Shown in pieces: positions 26,271 to 37,925 of a stretch of 64,000 nt of DNA (its first letter is position 1; the number at the start of each line of letters is the position of its first letter). Origin of the DNA: Trichuris trichiura (Eukaryota; Nematoda; Enoplea; Trichinellida; Trichuridae); NCBI GenBank assembly GCA_037903355.1, contig JBAJFE010000004.1, positions 1,860,001-1,924,000 on the forward strand, given 5' to 3'. Below the pieces are notes generated by a model. That model ran no database searches and was not told where the DNA came from. It saw only the letters and a program-made list of their open reading frames with translations. A program made the translations under genes and the position numbers.

Positions 26271-28690
26271 AGGGATTAACGCCGCATATTGCGGAAACGT
26301 TGCACTGGTCCACTGTAAAATATCTTCATGATAGTTCCTTGTGGAATCGGATAAAGACATTGAATATCCATATAACGTATGGACCGCACGTCGCAAATTT
26401 CATATCGTTTGAAAAAAAGCCGCTCACTACTACGGTGTCGATAACAGTTATGCCCGGTTAGCAAATCGTACAGGAGCAGCGATTAACGCCCCATATTGCA
26501 GGGGTGTTGCTCTGGCCCATTTTTAAATATATTCATGATGGCTACTTGCGGAATCGGATAAAGACATTGATTATTCGGTTAACGTATGGACCGCGCGGTG
26601 CTAATATCATACCGTTTGGGTGAACCCATTCACTACTATAATATCGTTAACTTGGCGGCTCTTCTACTGCGGCAGCGTTGCACTGGTCCACTGTTGAATA
26701 TCTTAGTGATGATTCCTTATGGAAACAGGTAAAGACATTGAATATCCATATAATGTATGGACTGCACTTAGTGCTGATGACGGGTCCCGGTGTGGCCCGA
26801 AAGCTCTGCGGGTTAAACGTTTGGAAATAAACGTTTTTTAACTAGCGAACGGGTAGCAAAGCCGCAAAAAAAATTTTTTATTCTGAATAACGCATCCGTT
26901 AGAAAGGAGAGAAGAAAAAAGAAGAATCAATTTTAATGTGTGTGCGAGCACGGACAACAAAGAGGGCAACGAGTGGCCGAGAAGAAAGAAGGTTAGATCT
27001 GGAAAGAAGAAAGTTTAAACCCGTCTGTTTTAAACAGACAGGTATATCGTTTGTGGGTTCGTTGTTTCTCATTGTTAGTGCTGCCGCCGTCGTGGAAGAT
27101 CGGTTGGGTGCTCGCCGCAAAGTCTGACTGACTAGGTGGGACCAAACCCCCACGGGTCAAGATGGACCTGACGACTGAGGTTCCTGCCACGGTCGGTCGG
27201 ACGGAGCGGCTTGCTAACATAATGACCGACCCGACAGCGGCGCACTTAGCGCAGACGACGGGCCCCGGTGTAGCTCGAAAGCTCCGCGGGTTAAACGTTT
27301 GGAAATAAACTGGTAGCAAAACCGCAAAAAAAATTTTTTTTATTCTGAATAACGCACCCGTTAGAAAGGGGAAAAGAAAAAGAAGAATCACGTAAAGACA
27401 TCGAAAATCCATATAACGTATGGACCGCGCGGTCCAAATATATCATTCAGGTTAACCCTGCCACTACCATGAAGTCGAAAGGTTGGCGGCTATTCTTGTA
27501 TTGTGGCAGCGCTGCACTGGTCCACTGTTGAATATCGTAATGATGATTCCTTCTGGAATCGGATAAAGACATTGAAAATCCATATAACGTATGGACCGCT
27601 CGGTGCAAGTATCATATCTTTCGGGTTAACCCATTCACTACTATGATGCCGATAGGTTGGCGGCTCTTCTATTGCGGCAGCACTGCACCGGTTCACTGTT
27701 AAATATCTTAATGATGATTCCATATGGAATCGTTTAAAGGCATTGAATATCCATATAACGTATCGACCGGTCGGTGCAAATATCGTATCATTCAGGTTAA
27801 CCCATTCGCTACTATGACGTCGATAAGTTGGCGGGTCTTCTTCTATGGCGCCAGCGCTGCACCGGTCCACTGTTGAATATCGTAATTATGATTCCTCATG
27901 GAATCACGTACAGACATTGAAAATCCATATAACGTATGGACCGCGCGGTCCAAATATCATATCATTCGGGTTAACCCTGCCACTACCATGAAGTCGAAAG
28001 GTTGGCGGCTATTCTTGTATTGCGGCAGCGTTGCACTGGTCCAGCGTAAAATATCTTAATGGCGATTCTTTCTGGAATCGGATAAAGACATTGAAAATCC
28101 ATATAACGTATGGACCGCGCGGTCCAAATATCATATCTTTCGAGTTAACCCATTCACTACTATGATGCCGATAGGTTGGCGGCTCTTCTATTGCGGCAGC
28201 GCTGCACTGGTCCACTGTTGAATATCTTAATGACGATTCCTTCTGGAATCGGATAAAGACATTCAAAATCCATATAACGTATGGACCGCTCGGTGCAAAT
28301 ATCGTATCATTCGGGTTAACCCGTTCACTATTATGACGTCGATAAGTTGGCGGCTATTCTTCCATTGCGGCAGCGCTGCACCGGTCCACTGTTGAGTATC
28401 GTAATGATGATTCCTTATGGAATTACGTACAGACATTGAAAATCCATATAACGTATGGACCGCGCGGTCCAAATATCATATCATTTGGGTTAACTCATTC
28501 ACTACTATGACGACGATAAGTTGGCGTCTCTTCTTCTATTGCGGCAGCGTTGCACTGGTCCAGCGTAAATTATCTTAATGACGATTCCTTCTGGAATCAT
28601 ATAGAGACATTGAAAATCCATATAACGTATGGACCGCTCGGTCCAAATATCATATCATTTGAAAGGTGTCGTTCACTACTATGGTGTCGA
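26270..28690. repeat. Satellite run, period ~173 bp, with 3-monomer higher-order pattern
   Basis: About a dozen monomers, interrupted at 26,764-27,390. From 27,540 the GATTCC/GGAATC dyad recurs at about 27,546, 27,717, 27,890, 28,064, 28,237, 28,411 and 28,585, so the spacing is 171-174 bp. Monomers fall into types by the sequence after TATGGACCG; four (27,422; 27,938; 28,112; 28,457) carry the perfect 14-bp palindrome GGACCGCGCGGTCC. Segments about 520 bp apart (27,390 and 27,905) are more alike than neighbours, suggesting trimer amplification. The long minus-strand open frames here arise because several periods are near a multiple of three. Confidence 0.85.
26764..27390 (+). mobile_element. 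Small element with ~155-bp direct terminal repeats
   Basis: Two direct repeats (about 26,764-26,925 and 27,240-27,390) begin around GATGACGGG, pass through TTAAACGTTTGGAAATAAAC, an A-rich/T-rich block and end in a purine-rich GAAGAATCA. They enclose about 315 bp that holds an 8-bp-arm inverted repeat (GTCTGTTT/AAACAGAC near 27,026) and a short open frame starting ATGGACCTGACG at 27,162. The layout resembles a terminal-repeat element in miniature or a tandem duplication of a non-autonomous element. The start of the left repeat carries a hammerhead-like motif: CTGATGA at 26,774-26,780, stem 26,781-26,786 with 26,794-26,799, then AAAGCTC. The right repeat has lost the CTGA. A diverged homologue lies in module E (about 13,960-14,110, 22,065-22,215, 40,550-40,740). 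Confidence 0.55.
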
Positions 28691-31423
28691 TAAGTTGGCG
28701 GCTCTTCTTCGGAAGCAGGACGGCGGCCGCGAGTAGCTCTCTGCACTCCGCATTGGTCGAGTAAACATATCATCAATGAGCACATGATAGCAGCTGGTGC
28801 ATCAGTGTGAGCACCCACCACGTTCCCAGGCACGTGGACAACGGCTTTGATAACGGCCAATGAGATAAGCTTCCGATTCAGCAGCGTCTCCGCTTGGGAC
28901 AGGCTGCTGTCGACACTATGCATATCATTCAGAAACAATAGCGGACGGCACATACAGCAGAAATGGACATCTTTCACATTATTAGCAGCGGCCAGATGCA
29001 CTATTCTGCATTTTGCGAAACATAAAAAGAACTTGTACGCTGTCCTCTTCTTTCAAGCAGCAAGATTTCTTTCCTTAATTGTTATTGCAACGACAGGAGT
29101 CATACGCTGAGAAAGTGAGCCAGTTGAAGGTCCGACTACGCCTTCAGCGAGGCTTTTGCTTCATATCGTTCCCGCTCTATTGATATCGTCGTAAAGCAAG
29201 GAATCAGACGACAAGTTAACAGAGCTTCGTGTAAAGATCGCTTTTCGGGCTTTAGCATTGGATTAGAGTGTGAGGAACCATATAGTCGCAAGTAGGCCTT
29301 CTAATTGACCAGAGCTGACCAGTTGAAAGCCGAGCCGAACGGACCTCAGTGCTTGTTTTCCTTATTCCGCGCCATAATAGTTGTCTGGCTGACAGACATG
29401 AATCACCGTTGCGATAGAGCCGTCGCGTGACAATGCCAAACTGCTGCGGCATTTATTACTTTACCGACCTTGTCATAAACGTATGAAAACTGCCTTTCGG
29501 TCCTTATCATGTCTCAGCAGTGAAGCACGTAACATTTCGAGAGCACAAAGCAAAAGCAGCTGCACAGAAGTCTGCGTTGTTTACCGTATGGATAAAATGA
29601 GCGCAAGTTCACTATAAGTACACGTGTTCTAACCTGAGCGAACTAATGGAGTTTTGAGAAATTATTTCATTTTACTCCGTAGCACGTTGATTTTAGAATT
29701 GGAACGGTGGCCGGTGAAAATGCTGTTTTTTTACTGTAGCCATTTTTGAATTCGAATTTCGTTTTGATTTCGAAGAACAGTTGTGGAGAAATTTAATGCT
29801 ATTACGTTAGCAACGCTATTTCGACGGATTAGAAATTAGTCCACCCCTCACTCTCCGTAAGACGAGTGTGAAACAAACTGCGTTCCGAACGTAATTACAT
29901 ATAACAATGCTTTCGGCTTAGCTTGAAGGCTTTTTTCTCTGCAGCTGTCTTAAGGCCTACTGTAGAGATTGACATTCACAGCAGTGAAGGCGCGGTTTTT
30001 CAGTACAGCTTCAAAACTACACACCTTCGCTCGTTGAAAGTAATGTAGCCGTTGGGTCTGAGGCTGTCGTTCTCTTTCACGGAAGAGCTGTTGTTACAAT
30101 AAGATGATTCGCCTGAGTTTCATGGCGTTAAGAGGTTGTAGTGTTGATCATCTTCAAATACCTCTACACCCAACCGCCTGTTGTTTTTGACTTATGTCAA
30201 AGCACAGTTTCACTGGGAGAATCCATGTATCCCACCAGAGACAATGCATAGCACTATAGAAATAATCGCTGTTAATTGTCCTGCGTAAAAGGTAGGCAGT
30301 ACCAAATGTTCAGTTACAGATGAGAGAGGTAAATCAGCCGGATTCAACTAGAACGACTGATCAGCGACGACACTGACGTCATTGATAACGTGCAGCTTCA
30401 TGTACAAGCACGGCTGGAATAGGTACCCGGTTCTTATGCTTAGAATGCGCAACGGGTAGATTATTTCACCGGATCCCCACGGCATACCATTAGCGTTTCG
30501 AATGCCTCGATTTTCACTGCAGGTAAACTGACGCTTCTTTGTTGCACGAGAACTTTATTTATTTCGTCCATGAAAGCGACCTTCATGTATCATTTTACTT
30601 CTTGCGTCTGATTCCCTGTCCTCGCGCTAATTTCTCTTCACAAAGCGATGAAAGTCGCGTACTTCGGAAGATGAGTTTTACCGTTGCCTAAAAGGTGCTG
30701 TCTGCTGCGCTTGGCGAGGTAAACTCGTTTCCGGCTCACCTTTTTTCAGAAGTAGACACCGATTAATGTACAAATCTACTTGCAGGAAACAATGAACGCG
30801 TAAATAATGTAAGCAAGAAGACTAGTAAATGCAGAAAGCATTTATTGAAATACAAATTGAACGTTAAACAACAACCACGTAACGCCGAGTTTCCAAGCGT
30901 TCAGGCACTTGCCAAACGAAGAGCCATCGACAGGAGATGCGGGATTCTGCCCTGTGGTGGGCCGTATGTTTTTTGACGGTTCGGATAAGACGGCATACCA
31001 TCCATATGCGGCAATAATATTATGTCTACTCATCCTGTCCTCACGTTTCCTCTTTGTCCTGACGATCATATATTGGATGAACAACGAATAGGGCTGTGTA
31101 GATAGAAGACACTGCATCGATGCAGGGCCAAATATTGTTCAAAAGCCTCCTCGTAAAATTGCCTGAAGACCCGCATAAGGTATGAAGTCTAAGGCCTAAC
31201 TTACTCTGCGTCAGCGGGCTGACAGGTAATTGAGTGGGTCGCTTCAAGGTCTCCCTATAGGTTGCCCAGCGTGGCAACCAATATCTGGGAGATGCGAAGC
31301 TCACAACTATCATACTCAAACACATTACTCCATTCCAAAGCCTTTCATCTCGTTGGACGTATCATTCAAAGGCACATATCATATCAGAATGATCTAGCAC
31401 CTTGTTGCCTAGTCTGCCGAGTA

Positions 31424-34168
31424 CAGGTAGTTCTCGTATAACGCGTGTTCATATAACGTGTTTTCGCTCATACGAGATTTTGAAATCGTAGAACTTTCTC
31501 GCATAACGCGATTCTGTTTTCGCTCTTACGCGATTTCGCCGGCTGGAAAGCATGGGCGTATCGCAAAGTCACCCCGTGTTTTTATCCACCGAGAGCAAAG
31601 GCCGCGCTGTTAGCTTATGCGCGTTCTTCGGTCACGAACAAGCGAAATATGACAAAAACGTTTAAGATTCTTATCAGAAGTAGTGTCCGACCCAGCTGTG
31701 CACCCTGCAATATGCATACTCAAACAGGCTACTGATCGGTATTCATGTTCGGTGGAATAATTCGCGCCGGCACGAACATGTGTACAGACGACGTTTCCAT
31801 TTTCAATTCTCCCGAAGCGCAGGCATCCTAGAGGTTTTCCAGTGAGTCGTAATACGCTAGCACAGAATTCGGAAAGCAGTCACAGCGTCTGATTGCGACC
31901 TCAATTCGTCAGTATTGTGTCTGATTCCGCGATTTGAAGATAGCCTTTAAGTATTTGAAAATGTCTGAGCTTCCTGATTCGAAGTAGCTGGTAGTGGTCG
32001 AAAAGGAAATGCACTGACTGTTGGAGATGAGCTTGATATACTGAAACGGTATGAACGGAATGAGACGACACGTGATATCGTCAAAGCTACCGGCATAAAG
32101 GAATCAACCTTGCGGACCATTAGGAGCAATGCAGAAAAAAGTAGACTTGCGTAAGCGGTACCAGTTTAAGTATTGCGGTGTCAATAAGAACAAGGCCTAA
32201 GATACTGGAAGAAATAGGAAGTAGGAATACTCAGCACTGGGATCGAAACTCAAACGATGAAAAGAATAGGAACAACGCTTTTCACCATCAGGCAAAAAGC
32301 AGTTACCATTTACGAAGACCTTAAGAAACAGTCTACAAATCCTACTGAAATTCCGCCATTTACTGCTAGTAGTGGTTGGTTCTGCCGTTTCAAGAATCGA
32401 TGCAGTTTCCACAGTGTTCGTCTCTGTGGCGAAGCAGGAAGCGCGGACGTCGATGCCGCGCAAACATTTCCAATAGAAGTACAAAACTTGGTCAAAGAAA
32501 AGGGCTACTGCCTCGATCAAATTTTTTACTTCGACGAGACAAATCTTTATCTAAAGCGTATGCCAAAAAAGGCCTACATTTCCAGAGAACGTAGGCATGC
32601 TGCAGGAATCTGCGCTGCGAAAGATCGTGTGACTTTCGTGTGCCAACGCTAGTGGGGATCTTGGGCTGAAGTCATTGATGATTCATCGTCATGCCAATCC
32701 ACGAGTCCTAAGGGGAATTGTTAAAAGCAGTTTGGGCGTTTACTACAGGTACAGCAAAAGAGGATGGATGACCGCCCAAGTTTGTCTTGATATGTTTTCT
32801 GATGCTTATGTGAATGACATTAAGAAATACTTGAACGAGAAGAACTTAGCTTTTAAAGTTCTCGTAATCATGGATAGCGCGCCAAGCCACCCACTGATGA
32901 TAGCTGAGCTAGACCCAAATGTCCACTTTGTTTTCTTGCCTGCACGGACGACTTCTTTGTTACAACCGCTTGACCAAGGCGTTATCAGAGCATTCAAAGC
33001 TTACTACTTAAGGCGAACGTTCAAGATGCTGATCGACGCGACCGACGGAGAAAATTGTGAAACTGTGATGGAATTTTGGAAGAACTTTAACCTGAGAATG
33101 GCCATTAACAACATCGTAGAAGCCTGGAATGACGTATCGAAACAGTGCTTGCACAGTGTTTGGCGGAAACTCAACCCAGGTCTGATCTGCGATTTTAAAG
33201 ACTTTGAGCCTTCTGCTCAAGTATGTGAAATTACTGAAAGCTCTGTTCAGTTGGCAAACAGACTAGGCTTTGAAGGAGTGGGATATCAAGATATTGAGGA
33301 CATTTTGAATTGTCAATCGGATGAGCTGACCACTGAGGAGCTGCAGGAACTTTCTGTAGCAGGGGAAACAGAAGGAAGAGAAGATGATGAAAATCAGGAA
33401 GTTCCTCCGCCTCCTCCGCGACAAATGACCACTGCTAAACTGTCAGATACCCTAGAAACTAGTGAACAGCGTTTACAATGGCTCGAAGACAATGATTGTA
33501 ATGCAGAACGCAGCGGGAAAACTACAAGAGATATCCAAGCTTGCTTGGAGCCATATAAGCAGCTGCTGTACGGAAGAAGTACACGTGCGAAACAAAAGAA
33601 GCACGAATTCTACTTTACTGCAATGAAGAAACATTGTGACGATGAGGAAGCGCTACCTTCTACATCTAATAGGACCTCAGTTCGCCCGTAACAAAGGATA
33701 GTGAGATTAAAAAAGTGAGTCCAACGGAACTCCATTCTTTCCTGGGTATGAGGTCGTTTATTTGAGTACTGAGAGGGACTTTTTCCACAAGCTAAAGACG
33801 CAAGCACGCCGCTCCTGAAAGCCAGTTTGAACTGTGTCCACTGTAAAGGGTTCTATCACAGAAGCTGTGCCGTTAAGATATGATCGCCGTAAAAGATAAT
33901 GTTATTCATACCCCGCGTAAGAGGATCCATACGTCAGCGTGCCTAACGGTAGAATAAGTAGCTCAGGTACATCGTAATTCCTGTTTCAACCCAGCTTATT
34001 TAAGATATCTATCCGTTGTTGTTTACAAGTAAACAGTTCTTCTGACGCTTTGAACCAAATCGTGATTTTCTTATACTTTACATGTCTCCTATAACACGAC
34101 TTCGTATAACCCGAGATTTTTCAGGATTTTTAAGTGACCAAACGCACGCGTTATATGAGAACTGCCTG
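31424..34168 (+). mobile_element. Tigger/pogo-family DNA transposon (Tc1/mariner superfamily), full length, inactive
   Basis: 2,745 bp bounded by terminal inverted repeats that start CAGGTAGTTCTCGTATAACG (left) and, read inward, CAGGCAGTTCTCATATAACG (right), two differences in 20. TA is present on both sides (31,422-31,423 and 34,169-34,170), the usual target of this superfamily. The paralogous G module near 25,095 reads straight through the same point, GCCGAGTATATGG, with a single TA, so it is an empty site. Sub-terminal sequence repeats ATAACG motifs near both ends. The element entered module G after the G copies arose. Confidence 0.93.
31990..33691 (+). pseudogene. Tigger transposase, frameshifted
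   Basis: A CENP-B/pogo-type protein. Pieces in order: an N-terminal helix-turn-helix (31,990-32,154: LTVGDELDILKRYE, then TTRDIVKATGIKESTLR); a short stretch in another frame (about 32,152-32,260, IRTRPKILEE); the second DNA-binding part and the start of the catalytic domain (32,257-32,640: F-AS-GW--RFK, then YFDETNLYLKRMP); and the rest in a third frame (about 32,642-33,691: CANASG, VLVIMDSAPSHP, FLPARTTSLLQPLDQGVI-AF). The DDD catalytic residues are all kept (DET, MDSAPSHP, PLDQG). At least three frame changes, near 32,150, 32,255 and 32,638, prevent one product. The C-terminal 338-codon frame is intact, so decay is recent. Confidence 0.9.
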
Positions 34169-35344
34169 TATACGGTTGCAGCAGCAAGCGCTATCGTTGT
34201 ACGTATCGTTGAAAACTAGATGGCAACTTCTGCCGCTCGTCAAAGTAGCGCTGGTTTTCGTGTTGTAAATGCAATCGGCCGGAATTAAAGAAAGACTTTT
34301 TTAATTCATAGCTAAATTGTAACGTGTCCATCAGTGCAGACGTAACGTCACAAGTGAGGCAGCGCTTGCCTTGCCATGAACTATTCGGCACTGTACAGTC
34401 TTCTGTCGTTGCACGTCAGACATTAGTGATACTTGAACGCATTTTCACCACATATGCATGAAAGGAAGTACTCTGCGTGCCATGTGCAGCTGATGACGGC
34501 GAGCTGCCGGCTCTTCCTCTGCTCGAGCCTCCCATTGTTCTGATAGGCTCGCTGCTGTTTCCTTCAAACGCGTCTGGGCCTCGCTCCTCCGTTAACTGTT
34601 CGCTGTAATATCATTTGTCCTTTTAACTTTCCTTTCCAGACCTGTAGGATTAAACCGCTGCATGTCCATTTGCCTTGATAGTCATGTGATCTCTGAACAA
34701 ACTAGAAAGCTTTCATCATGGTTCCACTGTACCGATACAATATCACTTGCAATTTCGCGCCTATGATAACAGCATAAGCCAACAGTAACGAGCCGACCAC
34801 ACAAAATATCATAATAGGTGTCTTTCCTTCGGTTCCGCATCCGCTGTAATATCGTTTGTTTTTTAAGTTCATTTTCTAGAGCCGCAGCAGTTGGCAATTC
34901 CATGTCCGCTTGCTCTTTTCGACATATGATGTCTGAACAAACTAGAAAGCTTTCATCACTTCTAGTCTTGCGTTCATAGAATATCATTTGCGGTTCCGTA
35001 ACGAACCGCCCAGACAAAATATCATCCTCATTGCTGCTTGCACATGCGCGAGGTCTTGTGGAAGGAACCATCGAGGATCACAATAAAGCGGCCGTTGCAG
35101 AACGTATGGATATCGTAAATCTATTATTTTCGGCAGCCTTTAAACAACAGACAACAAGTGCGTGGCAGTTCTGACCGTCGCGTCGAACGAGCCGCTGAAC
35201 GCGTCAGTCATATTCTTGGTCAGGTGTGCTCGCTGCTGAACAATGCAGGATGCCTGAATATCGTCAATTCTTACTAACAATTCATCCTGATCAGTCGGTG
35301 CTTCCGATGCTCTTGCTTACCCTCAGAATTATCCTTGCTGAGCA

Positions 35345-35530
35345 TAATACCATAGAGGAGCGGAGATTAACGCCCCATATTGCGGGAGCGTTGCACTGCT
35401 CCACTGTTAAATATCATTATGATGGCTCTTTACGGAATCGAATGAAGACATTGAATATCCATATAACGTATGGACCGCTCGGCGCAAGTTTCATATCATT
35501 TGTAAAATATCGTTCACTACTACAGCATCG
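35345..35530. repeat. Single satellite monomer before unit 4
   Basis: One monomer with the GGTCCACTG-like, CATATAACGTATGGACCGCTC and TATCATTTG blocks. It is most similar to the monomers just before 17,700, which fits a shared satellite-to-B junction. Confidence 0.75.
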
Positions 35531-35892
35531 ATAACTTGGCGGCTCTTCTTTTAACGGAAGCAGAGCGAATGCCGCGAGAAGCTGTCTGCCCTCTGCAGTG
35601 TCCGAGTAAACATATCTTCGATGAGCACACCACGGCAGCTGATGCGTCACTGTGTGCGCCTATTACGTTCGAAGCCATGGAGACAATAGCTTTGATAACG
35701 ATTAGTGAGACGGCGGTCAGAGTCATCAGCGTCACCGACTGGAACAGGCCGCTAGCGACACTGCGCATATCATTGAAAAACAAAGGCGGTCGGCAGATAT
35801 AGCAGAAATGCACCACTTTTAGCTATGACAGCAGCGTCTAGGTGCTCTATTCCGCATTTTGCGGCAGATAAAAAAAACGTGTACGCTGTCCT

Positions 35893-36040
35893 CATAGTTC
35901 AGCGACTTTAATACGGTAGCTGTGTCCCGTTGGTAAGCACAAAAAAGAAAAAGAAAAAAGAACTTCCAGAGCTTTCGGGTCTGTCGCGACCCGTCGTCAG
36001 CGGTCAATATCTGTGTAATGTATGCGGGGAGATTTCTCTT
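35893..36040 (-). mobile_element. 148-bp insertion with hammerhead-like motif (copy c), 14-bp target duplication
   Basis: Other B modules have one GTACGCTGTCCT at this point; here GTGTACGCTGTCCT occurs on both sides (35,879-35,892 and 36,041-36,054), a perfect 14-bp target-site duplication around 148 bp. On the minus strand (36,000-35,971) the insert reads CTGACGA, stem CGGGTC/GACCCG with a 6-nt loop, then AAAGCTC, followed by a T-rich run and an ACCAACGGGACACAGC-like tail. The stem bases differ from copy a yet still pair. There is no coding capacity, so it would need to be moved in trans. Confidence 0.75.
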
Positions 36041-37629
36041 GTGTACGCTGTCCTGTTCTTTCAACGAGCAGCATTTCTCTCCTTAATTGCTATTGCAAAA
36101 AGAGGACTCATATGCGGAGAAAATGAGCCAGTGGAAGGAGGTCTGACTCTACCTTCAGTGAGGCTTCCGCTTCACATCGTTCCCGCTCTATACATATCGT
36201 CGTAAAGCAGGGAATAGGATGACAAGTCGACAGAGATTAGCAAGGAGAGAACCATCGATATTTTAACAATGCTTCTTGATGTCAAGAACCACTTGGTCGC
36301 AAATAGGTCGCCTAATTGACCACAGATGACCAAATGAAAGCTAAGCCAAACGGAAACCAGCGCCTGTCTTCCAAATTCCGCGCCATAAAGTTGTCTGGCT
36401 GACAGACATATATCACCGTTGCCACGGAACCGTCACCTGGCAATGCCGTAGCGCTGCAGCATTTATTGGTTCATCGGCGTTGTCATAAACATGAGAAAAC
36501 TACCGTTCGGTCCTTATCAATTCTCCACAGTGGAGCGCGCAGCATTTCGAGAGCGCATTGCACAACCAGCAGCACACTACTCTGCACTATATACCGTATC
36601 GATAAAGTGAGCGCAAGTTCACTATAAGTACACGTGTTCCTACGTGAGGTGATTAAAGGAATTTTGCAGAATTATTTTACTATGCTCAGTGAAGTAATGG
36701 TTTTAAAGTTTGTATAACTTGCCTTGAAAGATATTGTTTTTACTTTTTTTCGTCTAGGCAACTTTGAATTTAAACTTCGGTAAACGCTCGTTTATTTCGT
36801 TTCGACTTTATCTCATTCCTTCGACATAAACTTAGGGGCATCAAGCTGACAACTCTATTTTGAAGTACCACAAACTAACCGACCATACGAAGCGCAAATT
36901 TGGATAAATAATTAATGCTGGTTGAAACGGGCCTGGCCGACATTTACTTCAAACCTTCGCTTGGCGTTTTGCTTTATATGCGCGAGCTTTCTTGAACGAG
37001 GGAGCATTTTTTCACAGAAACGAATAATCCCAGGTTGCCCCTTCTGTTATCAAGACTTTCTTAACGCTTTTTCTGCAAGTAAAGGGAGGTAACCTGTTCC
37101 TTTTTAATCAGAGTTAGAGATGGCCACCCAGTTTTTTGAGTAAGACCATGTGTAAAGCAGAAATAAAGTTTAACGACGTTCTTTTGCAGATCCCCGCTTA
37201 CGCATAACTGCGTACGGTTAAGGTACTTCGATAGAATGCTCGTTAGCCTACTGAAAACTTTTGCTTAACTCATTGTGCTTTTACCTAAGGATATGCTTAA
37301 ACATCGGCTACATGTTTGGCCTCAGTTCGATACAAAGGCAGACCAGGACGGCTAACTGTTTCCCGACAAAACGCTGCTCCATGCGTAGTGCAGTGGGCTG
37401 TTCGCATCGCTTTATGAAACAACAACCAAATTTGGCGTGGTGGATTTACTCTTAATTGTTTATTTAGAAAACGTGTAGGCGTGCGTGTCTTTGCTGTTGC
37501 CGTTTTTTCAATTTTACTTCTATTCTAGTCATTTCCTTTTAAGTTTCTTCCTCTTGTTGCATCCCGCGGCAGCGCTGAAAGAGGGTAGCATCCAAAAAAA
37601 AGAAAGATAAGGAAAAAGATGAGTTACTG

Positions 37630-37925
37630 CAGTAAACGCAGTTGACAAAAGCACGCAGAAAAGGGTTGTCAAATACTTTATTCTACCGACACAGCAAGAA
37701 TATCTTAACCCCTAGCCTTCCGTGGGCGCTCCTTGTATACTCCTTAACCTGGCAGGGGCCGAGCGTTACTTCGTGGGCCAGGTGACATCTGACGGATATT
37801 TCAGGTGACCGCCTTGCGCGTGTCACTTTCAGGGTTTGTCCTGCAGGGATCGTCCCTTTCACCGCCCGTCGTGCAGGAAGCAGTTTCCGTAATTCCCGTC
37901 GCGCTGTTAATCACAGTTACGTAAT
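37630..37925. other. Segment present only in unit 4, between modules C and D
   Basis: About 290 bp, more GC-rich than its surroundings, absent from the same junction in units 1 (about 11,620) and 2 (about 19,735). AGTTAC lies near both edges and may be a short target duplication. No open frame or terminal repeat is clear. Confidence 0.5.

Larger units (their letters stand above)
28690..35345. repeat. Higher-order unit 3 (B'-F-G), holding the Tigger insertion
   Basis: The unit lacks C, D and E and runs directly from B' (28.7-29.7 kb) to F (29.8-31.1) and G (31.1-35.3). G is split by the Tigger element at 31,424-34,168. Without the transposon the unit is about 3.9 kb. Confidence 0.75.

Noticed and set aside
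27490..28472. Long minus-strand open frames with internal ~58-residue protein repeats
   Set aside because: They follow the satellite, whose period is near a multiple of three, so one frame stays open by chance. Other monomers break the frame, and the opposite strand is just as open.
26300..28690. Possible CRISPR-like repeat-spacer structure
   Set aside because: The repeats are contiguous ~173-bp monomers without short fixed repeats or unique spacers, in a eukaryotic context.
31041..31325. Minus-strand frame of 94 codons left of the Tigger element (and the 176-codon relative at 24,467-24,997)
   Set aside because: Part of modules F-G. Related copies differ by frameshifts and stops, and no domain is recognisable.
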